A stretch of 64,000 nucleotides of DNA, from contig JAUNUQ010000013.1 of assembly GCA_030538075.1 (NCBI GenBank), forward strand, positions 1 through 64,000, given 5' to 3'. The translations under genes and the position numbers were made by a program. The notes beneath the pieces are model-generated. The model was not told the DNA's origin, searched no databases, and saw only the letters and a program-made list of their open reading frames with translations. Source of the DNA: Tissierellia bacterium. GTDB lineage: Bacteria > Bacillota > Clostridia > Tissierellales > Peptoniphilaceae. Positions 34,815-43,493 of this stretch are shown here, one piece after another (positions within the stretch are counted from its first letter, which is position 1; each line of letters begins with the position of its first letter).

Positions 34815-36851
34815 ATGAAGTTTTCAGATATTAAGGGACTGGGTCCAAAAAAGGCATCCCTGCTCAGGGAGATGGGAATTACCGATGTAGACGGTCTACT
34901 TGATCACTTTCCCTACGACTATGAGGACAAGTCTAGATTAGTACCGCTTTCGGAGGTCATTCCCGGACAGAGCGGTACTTTTCATTTGCAGATATTAGAA
35001 AAGGGTCCCACTCGCTATTGGGGCGGAAAGGGGCGCACGACGCAGCTGAATGCAGGCTGGGAGGGGGAGATCTGCAAGATCGTCTACTTTGGCGATATAT
35101 ACACTCCTAGGAGCCTAAAAGTAGATGAGGTCTACTATCTCTATGGAAAAGCGCAGCGAGAAGGAGGGAAAATTGTCCTCTACAATCCAGAGGTTCTCCC
35201 AAATGACCCCTCCTCATTAAGATTGTACCCAAAGTACCATACAATTCGTGGGCTTCGGCAAAAGGAGATTCAGAGCTTTATACACCAAGCTCTACAGCAT
35301 ACGCAGATCCCAGAGATCTTACCCCAGGAGTATCTCAATAGACATGGTTTTATCAATCGAGGAGAAGCGTACCGAATGATCCATGAACCCAATGGTTTTG
35401 CGGAGATCCTAGAGAGTCGGCGGCGATTTGTATATGAGGATTTCTTTCGCTTTGGCGCTGCTCTTCGCCTGCGAAAGGCATCGGAGCGGGGTCAGTCGGT
35501 CGGAGCTGTATCCACTGGAAGGCAGATGCTGAATGCTTTTCTGGCGCGTCAGCCATATTCCCTAACCGGCGCACAGCTACGCGTCCTGGAGGAGATCATG
35601 GGGGATATGGCAAGTCCTGAACCGATGAATCGGCTCCTTCAGGGGGATGTGGGCAGCGGGAAGACCATACTAGCCATCTGTGCCATGGTGCAAGCTGCAC
35701 AAGCAGGTTATCAGGGCGTGTTATTGGCACCGACGGAAGTGGTCGCACGCCAACACTATGAGAAATATCATCAATTGTTGGAGGAATTCGGCTTCAGTGT
35801 AGGTCTTTTGCTTGGGGCTACGCCTGCTGAGGAGAAGATGCAGAGCAAAGAGGCGATGGCAAAGGGGGATATGCATTTGGTCTTTGGGACCCATGCCCTG
35901 ATCCAAGAGGATGTCTCCTTTCATAGACTGGGCCTAGTGATCACGGATGAACAGCACCGCTTTGGGGTAAAACAGCGGTCTGCGCTGATTCAAAAGGGCT
36001 TGTATCCCGATGTGCTCGTGATGAGTGCGACTCCCATACCGCGGACTCTGACCTTGACGATCTATGGGGATTTGGAGGTTTCGGTGCTGGATGAGCTCCC
36101 CAGTGGCAGGCAGCCGATTCAGACCCATGCCCTGAGCTTGAGCTATCAGAAACGCATCTTCGACTTTATGCAGAGGGAGATTGAGGCAGGAAGGCAGATC
36201 TATGTAGTCTGTCCCCTGATCGCCGATTCGGAGAGGGATCTGCGGGTTCACTCAGCACAGAGGGTCTATGATCGACTCCAGAGCCATTTCCCTAGGCAGA
36301 TCAGCATCGGTCTACTCCACGGGAGACAGCATACGGAGGAGAAAAAAAGCCTACTGGATCGTTTCCATAGTGGAGATCTGGATATTCTCGTCAGCACCAC
36401 GGTTGTGGAGGTGGGGGTAGATGTGCCAAATGCCTCTGTTATGCTGATCTATAATGCGGAGCGCTTTGGGCTGGCCCAGCTACACCAGCTTCGGGGACGG
36501 GTGGGCCGCGGAAGCCACGCCTCCCATTGCATCCTATTGTGTGGGTCCAACAGCTCGGGGGTGCGGGAGAGAATGAAGCTAATGCAGGAGACGACGGATG
36601 GTTTTGTGATCGCCCAGAGGGATTTGGAACTGCGGGGATCTGGGGAGGTGCTAGGCACGATGCAGCATGGTTCGATCTCCATGCGCATTGGTGATTTCGA
36701 CCGAGATCAGGAGATCATCGAAAAAGTGAAGGAGGATCTAGATGAGCTCTTTCACTTGGATCCGCTACTTGAACGTGGAGACCATCCTTTGTACCGAGAG
36801 TATATTTATTCGGTTTTTGAAGGGAAAATGAGCGATAAACGTCTCAATTGA
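34815..36851 (+). CDS. recG: ATP-dependent DNA helicase RecG
   Basis: The 678-residue protein has an N-terminal wedge/OB domain (starting IKGLGPKKASLL) and a superfamily 2 helicase core: Walker A GDVGSGKT (about residues 278-285), motif II DEQH (about 376-379), motif III SATPIPRTL and motif VI QLRGRVGRG, then the RecG-specific C-terminus. RecG remodels stalled replication forks and Holliday junctions. It starts 2 bases after the fakA stop. Confidence 0.96.
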   Translation: MKFSDIKGLGPKKASLLREMGITDVDGLLDHFPYDYEDKSRLVPLSEVIPGQSGTFHLQILEKGPTRYWGGKGRTTQLNAGWEGEICKIVYFGDIYTPRSLKVDEVYYLYGKAQREGGKIVLYNPEVLPNDPSSLRLYPKYHTIRGLRQKEIQSFIHQALQHTQIPEILPQEYLNRHGFINRGEAYRMIHEPNGFAEILESRRRFVYEDFFRFGAALRLRKASERGQSVGAVSTGRQMLNAFLARQPYSLTGAQLRVLEEIMGDMASPEPMNRLLQGDVGSGKTILAICAMVQAAQAGYQGVLLAPTEVVARQHYEKYHQLLEEFGFSVGLLLGATPAEEKMQSKEAMAKGDMHLVFGTHALIQEDVSFHRLGLVITDEQHRFGVKQRSALIQKGLYPDVLVMSATPIPRTLTLTIYGDLEVSVLDELPSGRQPIQTHALSLSYQKRIFDFMQREIEAGRQIYVVCPLIADSERDLRVHSAQRVYDRLQSHFPRQISIGLLHGRQHTEEKKSLLDRFHSGDLDILVSTTVVEVGVDVPNASVMLIYNAERFGLAQLHQLRGRVGRGSHASHCILLCGSNSSGVRERMKLMQETTDGFVIAQRDLELRGSGEVLGTMQHGSISMRIGDFDRDQEIIEKVKEDLDELFHLDPLLERGDHPLYREYIYSVFEGKMSDKRLN

Positions 36852-36892
36852 CTTTATTATTTTGAAAATTTCTGATATTATAGGAAGAGAAA

Positions 36893-37465
36893 ATGAGAAT
36901 TATATCCGGTTTTTTAAAGGGAAGGCGGCTTCGTACACCGAAGACGGACTCAGTTCGTCCCACGGAGGACCGCGTCAAGGAAGCATTATTCAATATTTTG
37001 GGTTCATCCGTCATGGATGCAAGGGTTTTGGATCTATTCGCAGGTAGCGGTTCGATTGGACTGGAGTTCTTCAGCCGAGGTGCGGCCTATGTGCATTTTC
37101 ATGACAAGCATCCCCAGAGTCTGGCTTGTATAAGGCAGAATTTGGAGGATTTAAAGATTGTGGGATCCACATCCGTGACGAAGGGAGATTTTCGAAGCTG
37201 TATCCGGCGTTTAGGCAGTGCTGGAGAGTGCTTCGACTTCATCTTTATCGATCCACCCTATGGTCAGGGCATTGCGGAAGAAGCGGTGCAGCTCATTTGG
37301 GAAGCGGATCTACTCTGTGAGGGGGGACGGATTGTGATTGAAACGGGACTGGATTGGACTTTAGGTCCTTGTGGATACCTTCAATTGGATGAGAGGAGAT
37401 ACGGGAGCACGATGCTTCGGTTCTTTGGAAAGGAGGCATCGGATGATAGCAATTTACCCGGGTAG
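36893..37465 (+). CDS. rsmD: 16S rRNA (guanine966-N2)-methyltransferase RsmD
   Basis: The 190-residue methyltransferase begins MRIISGFLKGRRL and has the family motif RPTEDRVKEALFNIL (about residues 22-36), the SAM-binding LDLFAGSGSIGLE (about 48-60) and the catalytic FIDPPYG (about 120-126). It methylates G966 of 16S rRNA during small-subunit assembly. AGGAAGAG precedes the ATG. Its end overlaps coaD by 23 bases, a standard rsmD-coaD coupling. Confidence 0.95.
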   Translation: MRIISGFLKGRRLRTPKTDSVRPTEDRVKEALFNILGSSVMDARVLDLFAGSGSIGLEFFSRGAAYVHFHDKHPQSLACIRQNLEDLKIVGSTSVTKGDFRSCIRRLGSAGECFDFIFIDPPYGQGIAEEAVQLIWEADLLCEGGRIVIETGLDWTLGPCGYLQLDERRYGSTMLRFFGKEASDDSNLPG

Positions 37466-37925
37466 TTTTGACCCGATCACAAATGGACATCTGGATATTA
37501 TCGAAAGATGTGCTAAGAAATTTGATAAGGTCATCGTAGCGGTATCTGTCAATCTAAACAAGAAGTCAGCGTTCACGATAGAGGAACGGGTGGACATGAT
37601 CCGGGAACTGTTGGTGGATAGTGAAAATATTGAAGTGGACAGTTTTCAGGGGCTGTTGGTCGACTACACCAAGAACAAAGGAGCGGATGTCATCATTCGT
37701 GGTCTGCGTGCAGTTTCGGATTACGAGTACGAAATGCAGATGTCCATGTACAACAAAGAGCTGTATCCCGATATTGAGACATTGTTTTTGGTTGCTCGAG
37801 GAAATTATTCCTATTTGAGTTCCAGTATTGTAAAAGAGGTTGCGTATTACGGTGGAGACATCACCAGATTTGTCCCGCCTTCGATAGAGGAAAAAATTAG
37901 CGCTAAGTTAAAAGGAGGATTATAG
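37443..37925 (+). CDS. coaD: Phosphopantetheine adenylyltransferase
   Basis: The 160-residue enzyme starts MIAIYPGSFDPITNGHLDII with the TxGH nucleotidyltransferase motif (residues 14-17) and carries RGLRAVSDYEYEMQM and SSSIVKEVA, both diagnostic for CoaD. It transfers AMP to 4'-phosphopantetheine, the penultimate step of coenzyme A synthesis. AAAGGAGG lies 6 bases before the ATG, inside the end of rsmD. Confidence 0.96.
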   Translation: MIAIYPGSFDPITNGHLDIIERCAKKFDKVIVAVSVNLNKKSAFTIEERVDMIRELLVDSENIEVDSFQGLLVDYTKNKGADVIIRGLRAVSDYEYEMQMSMYNKELYPDIETLFLVARGNYSYLSSSIVKEVAYYGGDITRFVPPSIEEKISAKLKGGL

Positions 37926-37927
37926 GT

Positions 37928-38404
37928 ATGGATACAGTTCAATTGATTGAAGAGATTGAAGATCTGATTGAGGATGCGAGCTCGGTACCATTTTCTAAAA
38001 AAGTCATGATCGATGCAGATGAACTCTACGACATCATTCACGAGCTTCGCCAAAACCTGCCAGAGGAGATCAAGCAAGCCGCATGGATCACAGAGGAGCG
38101 GGAGCGAATCCTATCAGAGGCACATCGTGAGGCGGACACCGTCCTCTCCGATGCTGAAAAGGAATCGGAACGGATTGTACAGGAAGCCAAGCAAAAATTC
38201 GATGCGATGGTGGATGAGCACGAAGTGGTGATTGAGGCGAGAAATAAGGCACAGTCTCTGCAAGCGAAAGCGGAACAAGCCGCTCGGACCATGAAGATGC
38301 AGAGTATTACCTATGTGGACGATATCCTGTCCCAAACCCAGGATAGACTAAAGGGAGTCTTGAGTGTACTCGAGGACAACCGAGAAGAGCTCCGAAAGAA
38401 CTAA
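37928..38404 (+). CDS. Coiled-coil protein next to coaD
   Basis: The 158-residue protein is soluble, highly charged and almost entirely alpha-helical, with a continuous heptad-like region at about residues 45-135 (Glu/Ala/Lys/Gln rich). It starts 2 bases after coaD, with AGGAGG upstream, and ends at the terminator at 38414. Proteins like this follow coaD in many Clostridia and are loosely annotated as DivIVA- or ATPase-like. No catalytic motif is present. A role in envelope or division scaffolding is possible but unproven. Confidence 0.75.
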   Translation: MDTVQLIEEIEDLIEDASSVPFSKKVMIDADELYDIIHELRQNLPEEIKQAAWITEERERILSEAHREADTVLSDAEKESERIVQEAKQKFDAMVDEHEVVIEARNKAQSLQAKAEQAARTMKMQSITYVDDILSQTQDRLKGVLSVLEDNREELRKN

Positions 38405-38413
38405 ATCGCAGGA

Positions 38414-38439
38414 AAGCGCCGCCAGAAATGGCGGCGCTT
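38414..38439. terminator. GC-rich convergent hairpin
   Basis: An 11-bp stem AAGCGCCGCCA/TGGCGGCGCTT with a GAAA tetraloop. Neither side has a long T-run. It lies between the convergent coaD operon and tmcAL, overlapping the tmcAL stop codon by 2 bases. Confidence 0.65.
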
Positions 38440-39757
38440 ATGTCTTAGCTGGATCATCCAAATCCTTAAGGATGTCAAAATCATTGGTATCATCGAGGAT
38501 AACTGGTGCATCGATTTGATCCAAATTCATCATGGTAGAATCTGGATTGTCTGGTACATATAATCGGGGGCTATTCGTAAAATCCTGATCAAAGTCTCTA
38601 CCCCCTATGAGCATTTCGTATAGAGAAGTGGCTTTGACCTCTCGTTTTAAATGGGGACTGGGAGCTTCTCCCTCAAAGCCTTCGGCAAATCTGGAGAGGA
38701 GGGGCAAGCTGCCCTCTTTTTTTATGCGGCTCATAAGCCTTTGCCCTTGGGCGTTGAAGCTGAGGGGACGCAGATAGAGCTGTTCACCCAAGAGTGCTTG
38801 ATCTACATCCCCTTGGCTGATGTTCAGCAGGCTGTTGAGGACAAAACGCTGCAGTCTGGACAGGGTATAGCGAGTGGAACTGGCGGTATATAGGGCGGTG
38901 ACCAGATCTTCGTTTCTGCGTATAACTTTTTTAAGCAGATTATCTAATCCCGTCTCATATCTGGTGATGGTCCTCAGGTCTCTCTCCTCGATGAGGAGGA
39001 GCTGCTGTAGATGGGGACGCAGTTGATTTACGGAGGGGAATTGTCCGTATTCCAGCTGAAACAGATTCAGAGATTTGGCCATCGGGAAGGGGATATGCTC
39101 CTCTAAAGACCGTGCGGAGTCGCCTCGCAAAAGGGAGTGGCGCAGGGCGGTTGCCGAGGGATGCTGCTCTTTGGTGATCTCTTTGGATAGGTAGCTGCCT
39201 CGTCGAGCGATGGTCATCGGTTTAATCTTTGATCCTTCTAAGGCCTTTAGGTATTCAATTCCCAATATATCATTTGAACCAAGGCGTTTGTGTCTATCGA
39301 GCCCGAGATGTGTTTGGGCAGCATGATGCGCTGCCTTGGTATAGGAAAGGCCTTGGGCTAAGCCCCTGCGCAGGGTGAGGTGGTATTCTACATTGGACTG
39401 CGCCTGCAGGGCGGCCATCCGCTCCAGTGGAGCCAGGTCCCCTGCTTCACTGCCAAAGCTCAAATAGTCTACGATCCCGGTCCCTTTGACAAGGGCAACG
39501 CTCCCCCTGGCAAAACCCTCTGCACTCTGCAGACTGAAGAGCACCGGTAGTTCAATGACCAGATCCGCTCCGCACTGGGTAGCGGCATTGGCCCTTCGGT
39601 ACTTATCGACGATGGCTGGCTCTCCTCGCTGAACAAAAGAGCCGCTCATAATGACGATGAGAGCATCGGCTCCCGTGCGCCTTTTTGTCTCCTCCATATG
39701 AAATAGATGTCCTTGGTGTAGGGGATTGTATTCTGCAATAATCGCTGCGACTTTCAT
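38438..39757 (-). CDS. tmcAL: tRNA(Met) cytidine acetate ligase
   Basis: The 439-residue protein (formerly YlbM) starts MKVAAIIAEYNPLHQGHLFH, with the HxGH nucleotidyltransferase motif at about residues 14-20, then MSGSFVQRGEPAI and DLVIELPVLF. TmcAL makes N4-acetylcytidine at the wobble position of elongator tRNA(Met) from acetate and ATP. Acetate kinase is encoded divergently next door, a frequent Firmicute neighbourhood that links the two to acetate. Confidence 0.93.
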   Translation of the reverse strand: MKVAAIIAEYNPLHQGHLFHMEETKRRTGADALIVIMSGSFVQRGEPAIVDKYRRANAATQCGADLVIELPVLFSLQSAEGFARGSVALVKGTGIVDYLSFGSEAGDLAPLERMAALQAQSNVEYHLTLRRGLAQGLSYTKAAHHAAQTHLGLDRHKRLGSNDILGIEYLKALEGSKIKPMTIARRGSYLSKEITKEQHPSATALRHSLLRGDSARSLEEHIPFPMAKSLNLFQLEYGQFPSVNQLRPHLQQLLLIEERDLRTITRYETGLDNLLKKVIRRNEDLVTALYTASSTRYTLSRLQRFVLNSLLNISQGDVDQALLGEQLYLRPLSFNAQGQRLMSRIKKEGSLPLLSRFAEGFEGEAPSPHLKREVKATSLYEMLIGGRDFDQDFTNSPRLYVPDNPDSTMMNLDQIDAPVILDDTNDFDILKDLDDPAKT

Positions 39758-39865
39758 ATCTACCTCCTGGAGTTATTATACTATATGGGAAGTGGGAAGG
39801 GGAATCCATCCGATTGTCCAACGAATGCATCGTCCCCAAATGGATGGAGGCTGGAGAAATATTTA

Positions 39866-39894
39866 TTGATTTATTATTTCGTATGAGATAAGAT
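39866..39894 (+). promoter_or_regulatory. ackA promoter
   Basis: TTGATT and TAAGAT are 17 bases apart, about 43 bases before the ackA start. Confidence 0.6.
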
Positions 39895-39937
39895 TAGAAT
39901 AGCATTTAATCGAATATATGATCGGAGGTAGATATTT

Positions 39938-41131
39938 ATGAAAATTCTAGTTATCAACTGCGGTAGTTCTTCACTGAAGTATCAACTGATTGACATGGAA
40001 AATGAAAAGGTCCTCGGTAAGGGTTTAGTAGAGCGGATTGCCATTGAGGGATCTAAGCTGACCCAGACCGCAGAGGGAAAAGAGACTTTTGTCCTGGAAG
40101 CGGAAATGCCAACTCATACGGAAGCGATCAAATTCGTCTTCGATGCCCTGACGGACAAAGAGCACGGCGTTGTCGAATCCCTGGACGAAATCAGCGGTAT
40201 CGGACACCGAGTTGTACACGGCGGGGACAAGCTGGCTGAGCCAGTCATCGTAACCCCTGAAGTAAAGGATATCATTCTACAGTTCGCAGAGTTTGCTCCC
40301 CTGCACAACCCCGCTAACCTGATGGGCATCGAAGCCTGTGAGGAAAATGCTCCTGGCAAGCCCAATGTAGCGGTGTTTGACACGGCATTCCATCAGACGA
40401 TGCCCGACTATGTCTATATGTATCCGATTCCCTATGAGTATTATAAGAAATATCATATCCGAAAATACGGTTTTCATGGCACCAGCCATAAGTACATCTC
40501 CTATCAACTCGCCGAAGTATTGGGCAAAGACAGAGAGGAAGTCAACGCAGTATCTCTACACTTAGGAAACGGATCCTCCCTATGCGCCATCAAAGACGGT
40601 ATTTGCTATGACACTTCCATGGGACTGACTCCCCTTGAGGGACTCTCCATGGGTACTCGATCTGGAAATATCGACCCCTCCGTTGTCACCTATCTGATGG
40701 AAAAAGAGAATCTGACACCTGCACAGATGAGTGATATCTTAAATAAAAAGTCTGGCGTACTGGGCGTATCCGGATTGAGTTCGGACTTCCGCGACTTGGA
40801 AGAAGCTGCAAACACGGAAAATGAGAGAGCAGAACTGGCTCTGGATATGTTCGTCCTGCGCGTGAAGAGATTCCTCGGTGGATTTATGGCAGAGCTGGGC
40901 AAATGCGATGCCATCGTCATGACAGGTGGTATTGGAGAAAACGGCATCACAATGCGTAAGGCTGTACTGGAAAACATGGAGCATTTGGGAATTACGCTGG
41001 ATGAACAGAGAAATGACGTCCGCGGTAAGGTCCAAGAGATTTCTGGAGAGGACTCCAAGGTAAAAGTCTTCGTCATCCCAACGAATGAAGAGCTGATGAT
41101 CGCCAGAGATACTCTGAGCTTGATCCAATAA
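39938..41131 (+). CDS. ackA: Acetate kinase
   Basis: The 397-residue enzyme has the acetokinase signatures VINCGSSSLKYQ (residues 4-15) and the GFHGTSHKYIS region (about residues 178-188), plus the GGIGENG nucleotide-binding loop (about 327-333). It converts acetyl phosphate and ADP to acetate and ATP, the main substrate-level phosphorylation step of many anaerobes. GGAGGTAG lies upstream of the ATG. Phosphotransacetylase (pta) is not adjacent here, so the pair is split. It ends at a terminator that contains the next promoter's -35. Confidence 0.97.
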   Translation: MKILVINCGSSSLKYQLIDMENEKVLGKGLVERIAIEGSKLTQTAEGKETFVLEAEMPTHTEAIKFVFDALTDKEHGVVESLDEISGIGHRVVHGGDKLAEPVIVTPEVKDIILQFAEFAPLHNPANLMGIEACEENAPGKPNVAVFDTAFHQTMPDYVYMYPIPYEYYKKYHIRKYGFHGTSHKYISYQLAEVLGKDREEVNAVSLHLGNGSSLCAIKDGICYDTSMGLTPLEGLSMGTRSGNIDPSVVTYLMEKENLTPAQMSDILNKKSGVLGVSGLSSDFRDLEEAANTENERAELALDMFVLRVKRFLGGFMAELGKCDAIVMTGGIGENGITMRKAVLENMEHLGITLDEQRNDVRGKVQEISGEDSKVKVFVIPTNEELMIARDTLSLIQ

Positions 41132-41153
41132 TCTGATCGAAAATATTCTACTT

Positions 41154-41188
41154 AAAACCGGGGGCTGGGTTTGACAGCCTCCGGTTTT
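41154..41188 (+). terminator. ackA terminator overlapping the rpmF promoter
   Basis: AAAACCGG plus GGCTG pairs with CAGCC plus CCGGTTTT across a 7-base loop. The right arm ends in TTTT. The loop and right arm contain the TTGACA of the next promoter. Confidence 0.85.
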
Positions 41189-41199
41189 GGTAGTATAAT
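41171..41199 (+). promoter_or_regulatory. rpmF promoter nested in the ackA terminator
   Basis: Perfect consensus TTGACA (41171-41176) and TATAAT (41194-41199) with 17-base spacing. The -35 lies in the loop and right arm of the terminator hairpin. Confidence 0.85.
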
Positions 41200-41289
41200 A
41201 GCATAGCTGTTTGAATATATGGCAACTGACGCGCCTTGCACGTAGTTGGTATATATGAGAAACTCGTGTAAAGCAAAGGAGGTGTCAAA

Positions 41290-41469
41290 ATGGCTGTACC
41301 TAAGAGAAAAACGTCCAAAGCCAGAAGAGATAAGAGAAGAGCTTCATCCTATAGATTGCCAAGGGTTACGCTTTCGGAGTGTCCCAATTGCCATGAACCG
41401 AAGCTACCCCATCGTGTCTGCAGAGCTTGCGGTTACTACGATGGAAAAGAAGTGATCGTTGTAGAGTAA
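41290..41469 (+). CDS. rpmF: Ribosomal protein bL32
   Basis: The 59-residue protein starts [19 protein letters not shown], the invariant L32 N-terminus, and has two zinc-binding pairs CPNC and CRAC (about residues 31-34 and 44-47). AAAGGAGGTG precedes the ATG. The usual upstream partner yceD (DUF177) is absent: a leader of roughly 85 bases separates promoter and gene. The stop codon overlaps the left arm of a terminator, so plsX has its own promoter. Confidence 0.97.
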   Translation: MAVPKRKTSKARRDKRRASSYRLPRVTLSECPNCHEPKLPHRVCRACGYYDGKEVIVVE

Positions 41470-41500
41470 AAGATAGTGGGTTCACTATCTTTTTTTCTTT
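41469..41500 (+). terminator. rpmF intrinsic terminator
   Basis: AAAGATAGTG/CACTATCTTT stem with a 4-base loop and a run of seven or more T. Confidence 0.9.
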
Positions 41501-41501
41501 T

Positions 41502-41530
41502 CTGAAAGAGATGCGCAATCATAGTATAAT
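41502..41530 (+). promoter_or_regulatory. plsX operon promoter
   Basis: CTGAAA and a perfect TATAAT are 17 bases apart, directly after the rpmF terminator and about 30 bases before plsX. Confidence 0.65.
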
Positions 41531-41560
41531 AGAGTTAGTAATTATGAGATGGGGTGACAG

Positions 41561-42574
41561 ATGAGACTGCTAATTGATACCCTCGGCGCCGACAAAGGCG
41601 CAGAGGAAATTGTGAAGGGCTGCGTGGAGGCCTATGATGTAAAACCATATGAGATGATCCTAGTGGGAGATCCGGATCAGATTATGGGAGCCATCCCCGA
41701 AGGGTTTAAGGGGAAGCCGGATCTGCGGATCATTGAGACGAAGGATTATATCGAGAATACGGATGAGCCTGCGCTGGCGATTCGCCGGAGAAAGGAAGCG
41801 AGCATGGTGATGGGCTTTCGTGCTCTCAAGGCCGGCGAGGCAGATGGGATGCTCTCGGCCGGAAGCACAGGAGCTCTACTCGCTGGAGGCACTCTGATCA
41901 TCGGGCGCATACCAAAGGTGGAGCGAGCCGCCCTGACCATTATCAGTCCAGGGGTGGATAAGCCGACCATCGTATTGGACGTGGGCGCCAATATGGACTG
42001 TACGCCCAATCTACTCCGCCAATTCGCATTAATGGGTTCCATCTATGCAAAATCCGTATTCCATGTGGATCGTCCCAAGGTGGGACTCCTGAATATCGGC
42101 GCGGAGAAGGGGAAGGGAAACCAACTGACCAAGGAGGCCTACGACCTTTTGGAGCAGGCGCAGATTCAGTTTGTGGGCAATGTGGAACCTAGGGACATCC
42201 TGACGACAGATGCCCATGTGGTAGTCTGTGACGGCTTTGCGGGAAATGTCCTATTGAAGTCCATGGAGGGTACAGCCCAGGTGATGCTGGGTCTATTAAA
42301 AGATGCGATCTATTCATCGACCCGTGCAAAACTCGGTGGGATCCTGGTCAAGCCAGCCCTGTCGGGGCTGAAACAGAAGCTGGACTACCGCGAATATGGT
42401 GCAGCTCCTCTATTGGGGACCAAGCAGCCGGTATTTAAAGCCCATGGTAGCTCGGATCATATCGCCATCCGAAACGGGCTCTTAGCGATGATGCGCTTTA
42501 TCGAAGGGGATGTACTGACGGAAATCACGACACAGATGGGAGGAGAATCAGATGAACGAACAGAGAATTCATGA
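41561..42574 (+). CDS. plsX: Phosphate acyltransferase PlsX
   Basis: The 337-residue enzyme begins RLLIDTLGADKGAEEIVKG, the PlsX N-terminal signature with small variations, and has the central SAGSTGALLAGGTLIIGR (about residues 101-118) and DGFAGNVLLKSMEG (about 223-236) motifs. It makes acyl-phosphate from acyl-ACP for phospholipid synthesis, in a pathway shared with FakA and CdsA in this window. Its end overlaps acpP by 23 bases. Confidence 0.95.
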   Translation: MRLLIDTLGADKGAEEIVKGCVEAYDVKPYEMILVGDPDQIMGAIPEGFKGKPDLRIIETKDYIENTDEPALAIRRRKEASMVMGFRALKAGEADGMLSAGSTGALLAGGTLIIGRIPKVERAALTIISPGVDKPTIVLDVGANMDCTPNLLRQFALMGSIYAKSVFHVDRPKVGLLNIGAEKGKGNQLTKEAYDLLEQAQIQFVGNVEPRDILTTDAHVVVCDGFAGNVLLKSMEGTAQVMLGLLKDAIYSSTRAKLGGILVKPALSGLKQKLDYREYGAAPLLGTKQPVFKAHGSSDHIAIRNGLLAMMRFIEGDVLTEITTQMGGESDERTENS

Positions 42575-42767
42575 GATTTTTATGGAGAAATTTGGATTGG
42601 AAACGGTGTCCAATGACATGGTCATCGCAGAGGATCTCGGGGCGGATTCGATCGCGCTCTTGGAGATCGTCATGGATGTAGAAGAGGAATTCGACGTGGA
42701 GATTGACGATGAAACCCTGTCCAATATCAAGACCATAGGAGATGTCGTCAATTATTTCAAAGGATGA
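42552..42767 (+). CDS. acpP: Acyl carrier protein
   Basis: The 71-residue acidic protein has the phosphopantetheine attachment site GADSIALLE with Ser37, and the helix-II DVEEEFDVEIDDE segment. It carries acyl chains to PlsX, encoded just upstream and overlapping. GGGAGGAGAATCAG precedes the ATG inside plsX. Phosphopantetheine attachment depends on CoA, whose synthesis gene coaD is 5 kb upstream. Confidence 0.95.
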   Translation: MNEQRIHEIFMEKFGLETVSNDMVIAEDLGADSIALLEIVMDVEEEFDVEIDDETLSNIKTIGDVVNYFKG

Positions 42768-42776
42768 TGCGCTCCT

Positions 42777-43493
42777 ATGAATAAGAGACGAATCGAGGAG
42801 CTGAAGAGCTTTGAACAGGCGATCGGTCACCAATATCAGGACCTGAAGCTATTGGACACTGCCTTCACCCATAGTTCCTATACCAATGAGAACCGGACCA
42901 GACCAGAGCATAACGAGAGACTGGAGTTTCTGGGGGACTCCGTGGTCAATTTGATTGCCACGGATGTGCTGTATCGGATGAATCCAGGTCTACCCGAAGG
43001 AGAACTGACAAAACTTAGAGCGGCGATGGTCTGTGAAAGTGCCTTTGCAAAGCTGTCTCTGTCCTTTGGCATTGATCAGTATATGCTCCTGGGCAAGGGA
43101 GAGGAGCTGTCCGGAGGTCGAAAGAGGGAGTCTCTGTTATCGGACGCCTTTGAGGCCTTTTGTGGGTCGCTTTTTTTGGATGCGGGTCTGGGAGTTGTCC
43201 GAAAGCTGATGATGCCGAGATTTCAGGAGATCGCCCGCCAGAACTTACACAGGACGGATTTTCTCAGTGACTACAAGACCACCCTCCAGGAGAAATACTA
43301 TGCCCTTCATCAGGGGCGGGTCCACTACCGAATGGATGGCCAGGAGGGGCCTGATCATGAGAAGGTGTTCTTTATGTCGGCTATGGATGGGGACAAGGTC
43401 TTGGGAAAGGGCAAGGGCAATAGTAAGAAAGTGGCCGAGCATAAAGCGGCCAAAGATGCCCTAGAGCGTCTGGGCATTCTCCATGAGGAATAA
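42777..43493 (+). CDS. rnc: Ribonuclease III
   Basis: The 238-residue enzyme has the RNase III signature HNERLEFLGDSVVNL (about residues 41-55) with the catalytic Glu and Asp, a second acidic site at SDAFEAFCGS (about 121-130), and a C-terminal double-stranded RNA-binding domain (about 160-236, ending in the KKVAEHKAAKDAL motif). It processes rRNA precursors and double-stranded mRNA regions. It lies between acpP and smc as in many Firmicutes and overlaps the next gene by 11 bases. Confidence 0.96.
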   Translation: MNKRRIEELKSFEQAIGHQYQDLKLLDTAFTHSSYTNENRTRPEHNERLEFLGDSVVNLIATDVLYRMNPGLPEGELTKLRAAMVCESAFAKLSLSFGIDQYMLLGKGEELSGGRKRESLLSDAFEAFCGSLFLDAGLGVVRKLMMPRFQEIARQNLHRTDFLSDYKTTLQEKYYALHQGRVHYRMDGQEGPDHEKVFFMSAMDGDKVLGKGKGNSKKVAEHKAAKDALERLGILHEE

